Assembly (NCBI GenBank): GCA_016617855.1
Contig: JAECUM010009768.1
Coordinates: forward strand, 1-64,000
Origin: Megalonaias nervosa
Taxonomy: Eukaryota; Mollusca; Bivalvia; Unionida; Unionidae
Length of the DNA: 64,000 nt
Direction: 5' to 3'
Both the position numbers and the translations under genes were made by a program. The notes under the pieces are model-generated. The model was not told where the DNA came from. It worked only from the letters and a program-made list of their open reading frames with translations, and did no database searches. This document shows, one piece after another, positions 44,110 through 57,547 of the stretch; position 1 is the first letter of the stretch; each line of letters starts with the position of its first letter.

Positions 44110-44920
44110 CTACAGATTGCTGAGAACTCGACTCATAAGCGAGTACAAACGGTAACTTGAATCCAACATAGCTGTGCCATAAATACGATATTCTCTGTGG
44201 AATCAAGAGCAATTAATAATTCACCCGTTATTATTATTGGAAACCTATTCTTTATCTGTGCTTGTTATTATATTCTCTTCATTCAGAGAAATGAAAAATG
44301 AAAAACTAACACTTTTGCAAAGTTAATTCTCATCCTCAGATAAGTGTCATCAATTTAAATTCATCCAGAAAATAAACTCGTGCACCCGATGTTTAAAATT
44401 CCTTGTACGCGTTAGAGATAGTTCCAAGTCCGTGTTCGGGGCAAGCTAAAGCACGCGTTAAAGACAGTCGCAAGTCCGTGTTCGGGACAAACAAATGACA
44501 TGCTGAAGCTTTGCCTGGAACAGTGTCTGAAATCGGAGTGTACGTGAACAAAGGAGGCGAATTTAACGTCGTTTTTATTTGTAGGCTCCTGTACGAGAAA
44601 TTCTGCGAAATATTTCACATGACAGACAGTAATAGATCAAACAAACAAAGAGAACTTCCAGCACATTGTTTAAAACGTAAATTCAAGGATCATATCTCGA
44701 ATGTATATCGATATCTGCCATGCAGACTACTTCTGTTATTTACGAAACAATGATTGAAGGAGAAGTTACAAACGATCGAACTATTTTATTGCGTTTCTAA
44801 CCCCTTGATTAATCTTACAGCACTCTGCACCATCGTCCCTAAGATTGTGCCTCTGCTATATGTCGATTTACTATCCAATTCTGGATAGTATCACTACGTC
44901 TAACAGCTCAGTTTAGCAGA
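44110..44920. other. host non-coding sequence
   Basis: Contains a short direct repeat CAAGTCCGTGTTCGGG (near 44425 and 44471). No gene recognised. Confidence 0.35.
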
Positions 44921-44921
44921 C

Positions 44922-45240
44922 CTCTCTGGTGGCCCAGTGGTTAGAGCGTCAGCCTCGGATGCGGGAGGTCGCAGGTTCAAATCCCGGCCGAGTCATACCA
45001 AAAAGTTATGAAAATGTTAATAGCAACTACCTCGCTAGGCGCTCAGCATTAAGAGGTTAGTGTTAGGACTGGTCGGTCTAGTGTAAGGATAATGTGACTG
45101 GGTGGGACATGTTGCTACATGTCTGCAGAATGGTGCCCCAGTGCTAGACAACACTATAAACTGTCACACTGCAGACATCGTAGCGAACTGACAGAAAAAT
45201 TGTGAAAGACACGTTAAAAATCTAAATCACACACACACAC
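44922..45240 (+). repeat. SINE family A copy 2 (near full length)
   Basis: tRNA-like head (GGTGGCCCAGTGGTTAGAGC; box B GGTTCAAATCC), the ACCAAAAAGTTATGAAAATG linker, TTAGTGTTAGGACTGGTCGG core, GTGACTGGGTGGGACATG, and a 3' end with CTGTCACACTGCAGACATCG and GTTAAAAATCTAAATCACAC, closing in a CA repeat. The best reference copy in the window. Confidence 0.9.
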
Positions 45241-46505
45241 CAACTCAGTGGACACATATGCATGTTCAAAACCTAATAAAATAGTTCCAAACACTTGACT
45301 TCTTAACTTTATTTTGTTGTCATAACTTGCCAAGGTCAATTTAATATATGCCTTGATTTTAATTTGAAGTAAGTAAAATTCTTTCTAAAAGTGTGTTAAC
45401 ACGTGTTTGCAAAACGTAAAATTGCCGAAGCTCGATGGAGCAGTTCGGTTGTCAGACCTTCATTTCTGGAGGTGCATAGCTTTTGCACATTGTCTAGCTC
45501 TTCATTTTCGGAGGTAAGTAAGTCTTGCATGAAGTCCGCAATCACATAATGCCTAAATTGAAGTAATCGGCTTTAAAAAAACAAAAAAAAAAACAAAAAA
45601 AAAAGAAAGAAAAAATGACCGGAACTTAGAAATTGTAACCTAGTCAATCTCATCGTAGAAAAACCGAAGTGATTCGAATAGTTTAAGTTCATTTATTTGT
45701 GGAGATATTTCCGGCAAATAGAACGTAGGCTTTTTCTGTAAATTACTTCGCCCACATATATCCGGGGCATAATTTTGCCTCGCAAAATAAACTTAATATA
45801 ATTTTAAGGGGAAATATGCCAGTTTACAATAACATTATCAGTTGTCAAAGTATTACGGATTCTGTGCACACAGCTGCAATTCTATTGTATTTTAATATAA
45901 ATATAGTACGGTATCCATCACCTCATACAGAACTAAAACTGTTCAATGTTTTGGTTCTTTAGGATGATTGTGACATGTTAAGTTTTATTCATTTGGTCGA
46001 CTGACTGTGGAACGTGTAAAGAGTAGGCAGTGGGAACTCAATTACCTCATATTTTCCGTCCGTGCTTTCCGCCACGTACCAGTATAAAGAATTCCAATTT
46101 TTCAGTATAGTTATACTGCATTATGCTTTGTTTGTATGCTGTCTCCTTTATGATACCGATGTTTCCAGTTGTTTAGGTTGGTACTATATATATACATTTT
46201 CCCCTATTATTCGTGTTTGATAGAGTTGGTTACGTTTGACGGCTCGAAATTTTGTCCTAAATTCCATTACAGCTAACAACTTTCATTTGACACAATGCTA
46301 TCAGATTTAATGTACTTTGTTTCAGGTTATAGTCATATTTTACTTATAATTCAACCCAACTTGTTAGTTCTATGTGTTTTATAGTAGTAAATGACGAGAA
46401 TGGTTATGATTTTTTATTATCTTCTCTTGTTGTGGGTATATTCATGAATAAACATGGATATAATTCTTAACGTACGACAGTTTTAGTGTTGGACCAGGTC
46501 CTTCA
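45241..46505. other. host non-coding sequence
   Basis: No gene recognised. An A-rich run lies near 45573-45615. Confidence 0.35.
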
Positions 46506-46507
46506 TA

Positions 46508-46746
46508 CCAAAGACTTATAAAAATGGTACTAGCAGCTGCATCGCTTTGTCGCTAAGCATAAGAGATTAGTGTTAGGACTGGCCGGCCTAGTGTCAGGTT
46601 AATGTGACTGGGTGGGACATGATACTACGCGTCTACAGCATGATGCCCCGGTGCTAGACATCACTATAAACTGCCACATTGCAGACATTATAGCTATACG
46701 ACTACAATTGTTAAAGCTACGTTAAAAATCCAAAACCACACACCTG
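46508..46746 (+). repeat. SINE family A copy 3, headless
   Basis: Starts at ACCAAAGACTTATAAAAATG and runs through the core and 3' end without the tRNA-like promoter head, ending CAAAACCACACACC. Confidence 0.85.
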
Positions 46747-47780
46747 CACGTGTTTAACATGGTTAAGTTGTTTAAATTTCCAGTTGATTTCAAGTAATAT
46801 TTCGGCTAGACGAGTGGTGTTGGCCCGGCTCAGTGTCTGAAGATCATCGCATCATTCACCGGCCCATTTGTGGTCGCAAATGAGGTTCCGGCAGGTTCTT
46901 GGTCAGACGAGAAGATATACCGTTTATGGATTCATTTCTTGCGTTACTCCCTATTACACTACAATAGGGCGTCCGTTACTGGACGGTGTATTTTCATTTT
47001 TGGCAACAGTATCATAAATTGCATAAATTCGTATATCACGTCAATAGCATATCTTCACAATTTCTTGAGGTCAGGATAGACTAAAAAATTTATTTCTAGT
47101 AAGTTTGCGAAACAGTTTCATATATGTCAAGGTAAAAAGAACAATTTCAAATCTGTTGTGTTAACATAACATTTTAACCTATGTTTGTTATACGCACAAG
47201 ATATTTTGTGCTGCTGAATAGACAATGTGTGGAAAACATCTCAATACTTAATTTGAAGTCAGTATGTCATTGGAATATTGGTATTTAGCGCAAGCGAAGA
47301 CCATTTGAAGAAAGTTTTTTTAATTGTGTACAAGATCAAAATTTGTGAAGCTATGTGGCGTCAGAATTGCAAGTGTTAGAGAAGGCATATATTCATTTCC
47401 ATACCTTGCAAATGTTATTTTGACAACTGGTCTTCATCTCTATACTGGTCAAAAACCAAGTGACTCTTTTCTTGTGACAAAGCTTTGCCAATACGACACA
47501 AGACTGCTAATTTTGTGCATAATTAGTAAATGTAACATACGATCAAATCTGGTATCGCTGCGTGTCAGTTCTGTGAGGACTTGGGTTCCCACCAACCCAC
47601 CCTTACTCTATTGCAACTGACCTCTAAACACTTGATTGTGAAAATATATTTTCTAGCTTAATTCACTTTGGCGACAACTTTAAGATTTCTAAAATATTTG
47701 AACGTAATGTATCGAAATGATATATGCATATATGGAAACCATCCCTTTTGATTCCAATCACTTTCCACAGCAAGTCAAAG
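46747..47780. other. host non-coding sequence
   Basis: No gene recognised. Short open frames lack motifs. Confidence 0.35.
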
Positions 47781-47943
47781 AAGTTTAATTTTTATTTCAT
47801 CAGATACAAAATTACATCATTGATATTTGGAGATCTTGCTGAAAATCGTGCTCCTCCATAATCTTTATACTATACAACCGAACGAGACTGATCTAGTCTG
47901 ATTAGAAATGTGGTTGTTAGAGTGTTGACAAGCTCAACAAATC

Positions 47944-48039
<96 letters not shown>

Positions 48040-48830
48040 CACTCAGAAACAAAATCAAGCTCTTCATAGAATGTGCCTTTTTACTAAGTTTGATCAAAAT
48101 CCTATCAAAAGTGATCTCAAGCTGTAATAACATTCAGCCAATCAGATGCAAGATCGCCTTATCTTGCTTATAATAGAATCACGCAGCATTTTCACAATAT
48201 AATCAAGTGTGATAAAACCTGAAATGCAGTCTCTCAAGTGGTGGGAAGCTTATTTAATCATACGTATGAGCGCATCATTACTTTGCATATATCTTACTCA
48301 TAATAAATCCCATCATGTATCTTAATGATATAAGCCCATTTATTAAGTTTCATCAAATATGTGTTTACAAGCTCAGCCAATCAGATGCAAAGTCAAGTCA
48401 CCGTATAAAAATATGTATGGTTCTTACTCAAACTTTAAACATTTGTACTCATCCAAAATCTAGAGATTATAGATTATTCACGAAGTTTGGACAAAACTAT
48501 CAGAAAAAAAGTCTTTACAGTGATAACGAACACAGCCAACCACTCGCAAAATCACATCATTAAATATGTTTGTTTTCCGCGTATATATCGAACTAGTGCA
48601 ATATCTTGATCAAATAAGCCTATATTCGAAGTCTGATCAAAATTAGCTAAAACTAATATGGTTTCCATGGTGGTAACAAGTTCAGCCAATCAGATGCAAG
48701 ATGCTCGTTAATATGCATGAATCATTCTCATGATCAAACTCATCCAAGATCTGTATCTTAATATTATAAACATATATTCCAAATTTGATCGAAGCTGAAT
48801 CAGAAATATGACCCCCAGAATGTAGATGAT
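47780..48830. repeat. diverged tandem family D1, array 2
   Basis: About six copies of the unit seen at 41800-43260, with CAGCCAATCAGATGCAAGAT near 48134, 48374 and 48694. A (TA)n tract (47944-48037) is inserted in one copy. Confidence 0.75.
47944..48037. repeat. (TA)n microsatellite
   Basis: About 46 TA units; frames over it read as Ile-Tyr repeats on both strands and are not genes. Confidence 0.97.
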
Positions 48831-49189
48831 ATATCTCTGAATGAGAATTTATTACAAAATGTTAAAAAAAAAATCCCCCACAATTGCCTTTGATGAAGAG
48901 TTTCTATTGAAAATGAGTTTGTATTGTTTGCAGTACTACACAGAAGCTGTCCCCATGAATATGAAGAAAAACTAATCAATTCCTTTCAGGTTTCACTCCA
49001 CAGTTTCATATTTTGCACTGGTTGGGGTTGGGGTAATTTCTAAATAAAAAACGAGTCCTGTTATGTATATTTAATTTGTATTGTTTGTTGGCTTTTCTGA
49101 ACGATTATATTTTATGTATATGTGTATTTTATAACTGACCTTTGTCCAAAATGAAGTTAATGGTATACCTGACCAGTTACATTTATTTT

Positions 49190-50090
49190 CTAAACAACAT
49201 GATATATAGCTAATATTTCTCTACGATTATAGAATAAATATTCAGATCATTATTAATGGAGGTAAACCTCTTTATTGTTTAATCTGAGTCTAGGAAATAA
49301 ATTTTCCGCTTGGAAATTCCTAACCTTGTGGACAAACTTTTAATGTTTCAGAGGGATCTGACCTACACCCTGGTTCTATTATTGTGTATTAGATTTTTAG
49401 ATCAAAGTTGTTTACTTGAAAAATTACTCGTTCTAACTTCAACATCGAAAGCAGAATCAGTCATATTGTTGTGTTCAGTGTTTAATTTTGGTGCATTTTA
49501 TTTATTCAAAATTATTCACTGGAATTACAAAGTGCAACGTATTTTGGGACTGAAACAATTATCTAAAATTATAGTGAATTCAGACAAGAAAATTTTGGAT
49601 TATATTATTGTGATACACATCGCCACATTCCAGGCCATTGGCACATTAGAACATTCGAGACTACAGGCAACACCCCATATATTTGGACTTGTGACAGAAC
49701 TTTTAGGACTATTTGGGATTTCATTCACAACACTGTAAGTACTTTTCAAATTTTCACTTTGTATTTTAGGGAAATAAATTATTTGTTGAATTTAATAAAC
49801 TCTGTTGGTTTTCGCTCTTTTCTGTTACTTAGTTTTAGGCCATAGAGTCGAAACAGTCTCGACATTTAAACAATGGGATCAAGTGTTAGAATCCAGCAAA
49901 TTATGTTGGCACAAAATCAGTTTTGCTGACGCGTTCAATATGTACCAAATGGTCCTAAGTTCGAAACGCGAGATCGAGCTGAATACTCTCAGTTAAAAAG
50001 CAACAATGATGCAACGAAATGAAAAGATTTAGTTGCTAAGAATTTCTTCTCTGTCTTTGGAAAAACAATTTCAGGTGTTTATGAAACTTT
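49190..50090 (+). mobile_element. Ty3/Gypsy leader/LTR-like fragment, second copy
   Basis: The segment 49620-49870 matches 5345-5640 in order (ACATTCCAGGCCATTGGCAC; TTTTCACTTTGTATTTTAGG; CGCTCTTTTCTGTTACTTAG). It then continues into a different, unrecognised sequence with no gag. It is read as a solo leader/LTR fragment of the same family. An open frame of 142 residues (49310-49738) crosses it but has no recognised domain. Confidence 0.55.
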
Positions 50091-50229
50091 TTTTTTCTAG
50101 TTCACAAACTGGATTTAAGCAAATGTGGAAACATACTGGCTTAAAGATATAATAAAACTATAAGCCAAACAAAATATTTTATTTTGCATCGTAAGTGACC
50201 AGAAATGTAGTTGGGAGTTGGTGCAAAAA

Positions 50230-50502
50230 TTGTAGCTTTAACAATTTTTCAATCATATCGCTACCATGTCTGCAGTGTGGCAGTTTATTGTGAGGTCTAG
50301 CACTGGGGCATCATGCTGCAGACATGTAACACGATGTCCCCCCCAGTCACATTATCCTGACACCAAGCCGACCAGTCCTAACATTGACCTCTTAATGCTG
50401 AGCGCCTAGCGAGGCAGCTGTTAATACCATTTGTATAAGTCTTTGGTATGACTCGGCAGGGATTCGAACCCGCGGCCTCCACCAGACCACCGGAGCGGTG
50501 AG
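50230..50502 (-). repeat. SINE family A copy 4
   Basis: Minus-strand copy beginning (3' end) with GTAGCTTTAACAATTTTTCA and running to a degenerate tRNA-like head (box B complement GGGATTCGAACCC at about 50459). Confidence 0.85.
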
Positions 50503-51390
50503 AAAGTGGAATTGTGTAACAACTGGGGAGCGTAACTTCAGGATTAGAGTATTTTATATAGTTGTATTTACCTTTCAAGATCATTGGCAGAAGAGCTAAA
50601 TATAGAATGACCTTATTGAAAAGACAAATTGTCCTTAGTAACAGAGTTGTATGTGTGTGCATGTATTAGGGTTTAACGGCATGTCAGCACAGTATGTTGT
50701 AGATTGAATGTCAGGTTCTAATAATATAAAAAAATAAATAAAGACTTGCAAAAATAGTATCTGGGAAGAAAATCCCCTGCCAAATAAACGTAAACATGAA
50801 TTACTATAAAAGACAAAAGGTCAAGATCTTAGAATTAAAAGGTGTATAATACAGAAGATGAAGATAAAGACAGCATGCCACAGCCCATGGAAGTTTTGAA
50901 GTACTTTCAAACCAAAACTTGTTTTGTTGTACTCAGTGTTACGAAAAACTTTGACTATTCTCAGATAAGTGCATTATTATCTGTCTATCCGGAACTTAAT
51001 TGCTAATCACTCAACGAGTTGAGAAATCAATTTAACATCAAATGATTTGATAAACATCTATAAAACAGTCAACTTTAAAAGTTAATGCTGAAAAAATACA
51101 ATTACAAAACTACAACTGGTACTTCTACTATTGCTTCTACTACTACTACTTCTATTGGCTATTATTATTATTATTATTATAATTAGTAAATAACTGAAAG
51201 ATTTAACCGCTACCAGAGTTGTTAATCAGATATATCCAACTATCTATATAGAATAATGTGTTAGTATCGCATCTAAATCTTCGCAAAGTACCAGTATGTT
51301 CCAAAAAAGACAAATGAAGTTGGAAATTTTTAGTAACCCAGTACAGATTGGGATGCAGATAAACAACAGATAAATATGATACACCAGGGG
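50503..51390. other. host non-coding sequence
   Basis: No gene recognised; short (ATT)n tract near 51158-51181. Confidence 0.35.
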
Positions 51391-51392
<2 letters not shown>

Positions 51393-51441
<49 letters not shown>

Positions 51442-51460
51442 TAATAACAATAATAATAGA
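51393..51460. repeat. (AAT)n microsatellite
   Basis: About 20 AAT units with AAC interruptions. Confidence 0.95.
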
Positions 51461-51842
51461 AACAAAATAAACTACACCGAGTTTTGATGACACCGACTAC
51501 CTTTCAATTCTCTCCAACCCCTTTTTGGGGATCCATCTAATTAACATAAGTTTACCTGGACCCCTTTACCTAGTATATGGGTGGATAAAACCGTTTTTTA
51601 AAATGACATTTGAAATATGTCCAAAATAGGTACATCAATGTGTTCTCCATGTATGTACCAACAGAACGGCTAATAAAATCAAACCAGCTAGACGTCAGTT
51701 ATCGGCGAGACTAAAATCGATTGCCTAAAATGTTCTCTTTTGGCAAGAACTCGCTTAAAATTAGGTCGATCTTTCAACATCAATTACTCTCCTATTTGTA
51801 AACAGATTTTTAAATATATATGGTATTAGATATACCGAAGAC

Positions 51843-52077
51843 AGCTCAAGTGGCCTTAATGGTTAGAGCGTCCACCTCGGATGCGAGAGATCGCGTGTTC
51901 GAACTCCGGCCGAGTTATACCAAAACTTACAAAAATGCTACTAGCAACTGCTTCACTAGGCGCTCAGCATTAAGAGGTTAGTGTTAGGACTGGTCGGCCT
52001 AGTGTCAGGATAATGTGACTGGGTGAGACATGATGCTACATGACTGCCCCATGATGCCCTAAATAACTACTTTCCAA
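51843..52077 (+). repeat. SINE family A copy 5, 3'-truncated
   Basis: tRNA-like head with GGTTAGAGCGTCCACCTCGG and GTGTTCGAACTCC, then the family core through GTGACTGGGTGAGACATGATG; the 3' third is missing. Confidence 0.88.
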
Positions 52078-52169
52078 CGCAAAATACATACAAGAGTCCC
52101 TCGAATGAGGCTGACGCACTGCTGGCCGAACGAAATTTCCAGGAATTAAAGATAAGACAGTGTCTTTAC

Positions 52170-53170
52170 TGCTGAGTGTTGAACTCCATGTAGCTATGAT
52201 TTTCCATTTAGGAGTAGTTGTATCAATATCTTCTAGGGTGCCATCATGTGGTCACACTGTATGTCACACCAGCACCATTTTCATTATGGTAAGTCTTCTG
52301 GTGAAACCCCAATGTTAATTAGATTTTCATCTGGAAGAGCAGCTGTAACATTTTTAAGATGGCCGCCATGGCAGATAAACACAATTTGTATTTAACTCCA
52401 GCCAGACACTACAAAAAGTCTTCACATGAAAATCCCATGATGATACGTCTTTCATTTTAGGAGAAAAATCACCAGATTTTCAAGGTGGCTGCTGTGGTTG
52501 CCATAATGGTTGGCAGATCAGCGATTTTATTTATTTATTTAGGACCAACTGGACATCATAGGAAGTCTAATGGTGAAAACACATACCCCGATGTCTTTCC
52601 ATTCAGCAGAAGTAGCTATAACAAGATTTTCAAGATGACTGTCACGCAGGCCATAATCAATATCAGATCGGCACCATTTTCATTTAGGACCAACACTACA
52701 CCACAGAAAGAATTTTCTGTAAAAATCCCCATGTTGATATGGCCATCCATTCAAAAGAAGTAGCTATAACAAGATTTTCAAGCTGAATGACAGCGAAACC
52801 ATTTTCATTCTGGACCAACTAGACGTCATAAGAAGTCTTCTGGCGAAAATCCAATGTCGATATGATATGATCTCAGAAGAAGCGATAACAACAATTTTTA
52901 AGATGGCTGCCGTAGCAGCCATGTTGGACTTCAAATCAGCATCATTTTCATTGAGAACCAACTAGACTTCATAAGAAGTCTTGAAATGAAGGCCCGATGT
53001 TGGTATGTGTATCCAGTTTGGAAAAATAACGATAAGAGTTTCAAGGCGGCTGATGTGGTGGCCATAATGGATGTCTGAGCAGCACCATTTTAATTCAGGA
53101 CCAACTAAACCTTGGGACGAATGTGTATAAATTTTCATGGCAATCCTCTAAGTCGTTTAGGAAGAGAAGC
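52170..53170. repeat. diverged tandem family D2, array 2
   Basis: About seven copies of a ~150 bp unit containing TTTTCAAGATGGCTGCC-like, CAGCACCATTTTCATT, GGACCAACTAGAC, CATAAGAAGTCTTCTGGTGAA and GATATGACCATCC phrases. Confidence 0.85.
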
Positions 53171-53439
53171 AATAACAAAATTATGCAAACAAACCTGCAA
53201 ACGATGAACAGGCCATTCCATAAGCTCTCCAGGTCTATTACCAGTAGAACTAAAAATTGCAATACAGTTCACCGAAAGGATTATAGCTATCACATTGCTA
53301 CACTTTTAATAAAGTCAAATAATTACTTTAATGCTAATCTTTCAGAAATAGACACGAGATGTTACTGTCACTCTAGAACGAAATTAGTATTTTTTTTTTT
53401 TTTTAGCCACTCTTCTTACCTTAAAAGGAATTCAAACTA

Positions 53440-54600
53440 GAACCAAGGTATTATGTCAGTATGTTATGTAACACGTTTACATCTCTGGCAGCCTCAAAGT
53501 TTGGTCCAGGTCCATTATGTAGAACTAATGTTACTGTGTGGAAGCCATTTTTTCTTTTAATCACAGTGACCTTAACGTATAATCTTTTCACCCAAATTTA
53601 ATAGACTTCTTCCTTATACCAAATGCAATATTTCCATAAACTTTAATCCAAGCCTGTGATGTACAACTAATGGTATCGTGCAGAAATATTTTTTTTTTCA
53701 GTCACAGCTACTGTAACCTTTGACCTTTGAAAAGCTAAATTAATAGACCTCTTACTTAACCCAATTCACCACAAAACTGGTTCAAAGAATTTACTCTCAA
53801 ACAAAATTACTCTGCAAAACCAATTTTTCACTGACCTGCAGTGAACCTGAAGCCTGAAATCAATAATAAAATCAAAAAGCCTCTTCTACACTTAAGTGCA
53901 AGCCTTTCACAAACTGTGGTCGAGGTAGGTGGTCTAGAAATAAGTTATTAACTAAACAAAACATTGACCGCTTTACCCCAAATTTAAGTCTTCCTTATTA
54001 TCCAATCTGAAAGTCATCCACAACTTTCTGTGCTGGTATTCAAGAACTGAACTGTATATATATTAAAAAAAAACAAAAAAAAAACAAACAAACAAACAAA
54101 TAAAACATTTTCTTCTATCAATCAGTGATACTATACTTTTGATGACAAAATTGATAGCTTTCTTCCCTACTCCAAGTGCAAGTCATCCAGTCAGGACTGA
54201 TGTAGAATTAATCTTATTATGCAGAAAAAGCACCCTTCTGCCTTTAGCCCGTGACCTTGACCTTTAACCCGATAACTGACAGGTTTGTAGAACAAATGTT
54301 ATTGTGCAAGAAAAACATTTTTTTGTCTTGCAGCCATAATGACCTTGACCTTTTGACTCTTAAATCAATAAATCTTCCTTAACCCCAAGTACAAGTTATC
54401 CACAGAGCAAGGTCAAGGTTTGTGTTTAGAACTAATGTCTTTATGCAGAACCATCTAAGATCTTTCAGTAACAGTGACCTGTACCTTTGACCCACAAAAC
54501 AGTTTTCTTCCTGACACAAGTACAAGCCATCCAAAAAGGTTTGTTAATTACAGATGGTGGAGAACTCGATTGGTAACAGAAGAACTAATGGTTGCAGATC
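53440..54600. repeat. diverged tandem family D3 (~170-180 bp unit)
   Basis: Recurring phrases GTGACCTTGACCTTTGACCC, CTTCCTTAACCCAAGTGCAAG and GAACTAATGTTATTGTGCAG, in that order, about six copies. A partial copy lies at 62820-62990. Confidence 0.75.
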
Positions 54601-54929
54601 ATAGCATAATATGATCAGACTTGTAGCAAGTGTATAATAATAACCGAACTCAATTTGTTTATAATATTCAATTTCTCTTCAGTCATTAAAGTTAAATCTA
54701 TGGTGTGATTATCTCACACGATATGGAATTTGTATTTGTGTGGTGACGTGTGTCAACTATTCATGTAAAAGATAATTCTTAAAAACAATAGTCTGTCGAA
54801 ATGACTGACCATCTACTAGTTGAAAACAATTTCGAAGAATTCAAAAAAGACCATATTTCCTTTCAAATTTCTTTTGTTTTGCCGAGTGTTGAAACCGTCC
54901 AAGATATTCTTCAGGAATAACAAGATTTT

Positions 54930-55420
54930 CGTATTAGCTGTGGTGGACATATTGTATATCTGCTTGGTACCATATACGTTCAGGACCAGCAAGCCATCAT
55001 AAAGTATCCAGGTGGAATCCCCATGTTGAATTTTTATCCTGGATGAGCAATGATAAGATTTTCAAAATGGATGCCATGGTGGTTATATTCAATATCAGAC
55101 TGGCACCATTTCTTTTAGTACCAACTAGACATAAAAAGTCTTTTGGTGAAAGTACAATGCTGATATGACCAGCCATCTAGAAGTAGTGATAAGATTTTCA
55201 AGATGGTCATTGTGGCAGTCATATTAAGAGTCTGATAAAAACCATTTTCATTCACAAATAAGTAGATATAAGTTTTTCAGTGAAAACCACATGCCCATAT
55301 GATCACTCATTAAAGAGTCAAAGTGATTTTCAAGATGACTACTGTGGCAGCCATATTGAATATCTGAATGGCACTATTAGAACCAACTCTACATCATAAG
55401 TTGCTACCTCTCCTAAAGCT
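54930..55420. repeat. diverged tandem family D2, array 3
   Basis: Three to four copies with GATTTTCAAGATGGTCATTG-like phrases, CCATATTGAATATC and ACCAACTAGACAT. Confidence 0.75.
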
Positions 55421-56539
55421 GCACTGTCCATATTTTTCACAAGTTTAGGACTTGTTGAAATAAAATCTACACATTCTATTTTTGATTTGCTTGAACAAGC
55501 AAGACCTTTCACAAATTTTCAGTAAAATTGGTTGAGAAATAAACAAGTTTGAAGCCAATTTATTCTTGGAGAATTATAGCGTTTCTCAATTATTTCTTTC
55601 TATTCTGGGATTTCCAAATATGCAAATGGTTTAAAACAAATGAATATTGGCAACAACCAAGTGCTTTGTATGTCAATCTAATGATGAAAATGTATGAAAT
55701 TGCTCATGTGAAAACAGACAGCTTCTCTAACCAGTGGGTCACTGCCTCATTAGCTGCACTAATTTCAGTATCAATACAGCATGCATGGTAATGACTGAAA
55801 ACGTGAAAGACACCTAATTAAGTAGCTGGTACAAAGTGAAAATAACCTCTTTATTGACATCAAAAGAAAGCTTTAGACTGCATTTTCGTCACTAACAATT
55901 AGTGTTGATTTTCACCCGTTAAATATACTTACAAACAAGATTGTTAGATTTTGCCTCTTACTTCAAAACATTATTGGTATGGGGTTTTTTAAATAAATAA
56001 TTAGGGTAAGTGAACAATTACATGGTTTTAGTAAAGCTATAATGTATAGATTTAGCCGAGTTGTCTGTATCATGAATGGGTGAGTTTGTTGGCATCATGT
56101 GCTAACACTGCAAGCAATGTATAAGAACATAATGTGTTACTGTATATGGAAATACAGTAATGTCCTCAAATGAAATACTGAGAAGCCAGAGTTTTTCATT
56201 GGGTATCAACTTTCATGTATCAACTGGTTTCTACAAAGTAAGAGTAGGAAGACCCTCCAAACAGAACTTCTGTGTTGAAAAAATGGGACGCTTTTCCCAA
56301 CCAACAAATTGTCTTTTTTCCCCAAAACTAAAAGTATACCCACAAAAAAAAAAAAATGAATTACATTACTCCATTGCTTAATTTAAATTACTTACTGAAG
56401 AAAAAAAAAAATATTACAAAGTATTTTTTACATTTTCAATATTTCAGACAATGTGAAAGTTTAAAATAGAGGAATAAGTAGGAAAACAACACCCTGTGCT
56501 AATAGTATATTTACATTCCACTTCGACGAAAAATGTGTA
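55421..56539. other. host non-coding sequence
   Basis: An 80-residue open frame (55549-55791) has no recognised domain. Otherwise AT-rich. Confidence 0.35.
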
Positions 56540-56865
56540 AGGGCTGTTCCATTAAAACGTACATGGGACCGGGGGAAGGCAGTTTTGAAATTGGGTAGCC
56601 ACCCATAGATGTGATTTAAGCCTTTCAGGACCCACCGATAGAATCGATTTAACAACAAAATCACCCACCGATAGAAGTTTTTTGTTGGGGTGGCGGGATA
56701 TATTAGGAAAATATTTGACTCATAGAAAGCAAAGTCTAAATATTATTTTATTCAAGATATAGCGTAAAAAATGCAATTATGTCAGGGTTTGACACCAACT
56801 TTTTAAATAGGAAACCTGCAGGACTTCCTGCTTTTGAAAAATAGTGGTCCTTCTGACTGATATTT

Positions 56866-57085
56866 GTTGTTGTGGGGCTTAACGCCATTTTTCAGCACAC
56901 GATAGGCTATACATGGCGGCCAGTATTAATGGTGGAGGAAGAAACCGGGAAATCCCGGGAAAGAACCACCAACCCACGAGAATCTACTGGCAAGATTTCT
57001 CACATATCCACATTTGCCGAATCCTAGACTCAAACCCACGCAGACAGAGGTGAGATGGCAGTGATCCGTAGAATGGCTTTTAAAA
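56866..57085 (-). repeat. SINE family B copy
   Basis: Minus-strand copy from the TTGTTGTTGTGGGGCTTAACGCC end through GCTATACATGGCGGCC and CCACCAACCCAC to AACCCACGCAGACAGAGGTG. Confidence 0.8.
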
Positions 57086-57350
57086 CTACCTGCTGTTGAA
57101 GGAAACTGTCAACACCTCTGTATTATAAACATGAACCCCCTCACCAATTGGATTGGTAGTGCTATCAGAGTAATACCATAGTCTTTTGTTGAAATACATC
57201 CACATACCAATTTTTATTGTAAAATTTTTAACAGGAAATCCTTAAAAAGAATTTTTTCTATTTTGTACAATTTAGTAATGTTACCTAAATAAAACAACTA
57301 CTGTTTGACTTTGTACCTGTTGGCTACTTTCTGGATTACTCCATTCTGCA

Positions 57351-57455
57351 TCAAGTACTGAGCTCTATTTTTGGTGGTCTTTTTTTTTTAAGAGCAGCAC
57401 TTGCATCATTGATGGTAGTTTCTTCCTCGGTAACCTTAAATTCATCTTTTGTATC
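57351..57455 (-). other. short protein-like minus-strand frame, possible exon remnant
   Basis: Minus strand reads DTKDEFKVTEEETTINDA, then ASAALKKKRPPKIELST and TGA. The composition looks like a protein C-terminus, but a stop lies immediately upstream and there is no convincing 3' splice site, so it is only a candidate. Confidence 0.2.
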
Positions 57456-57547
57456 TTATTTATCAATATGAGTAGAAGTTGGTTTGTAGTAAAGTCACAA
57501 ATTGGTCCACCACAATGTTGCTTGATATAACATACTGACACTTTCTA

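Noticed and set aside
47910..48173. 87-residue open frames on both strands
   Set aside because: They are Ile-Tyr repeats created by a (TA)n microsatellite.
49310..49738. 142-residue host gene
   Set aside because: The C-terminal part overlaps sequence shared with the Gypsy leader at 5.35 kb, and no domain is recognisable.
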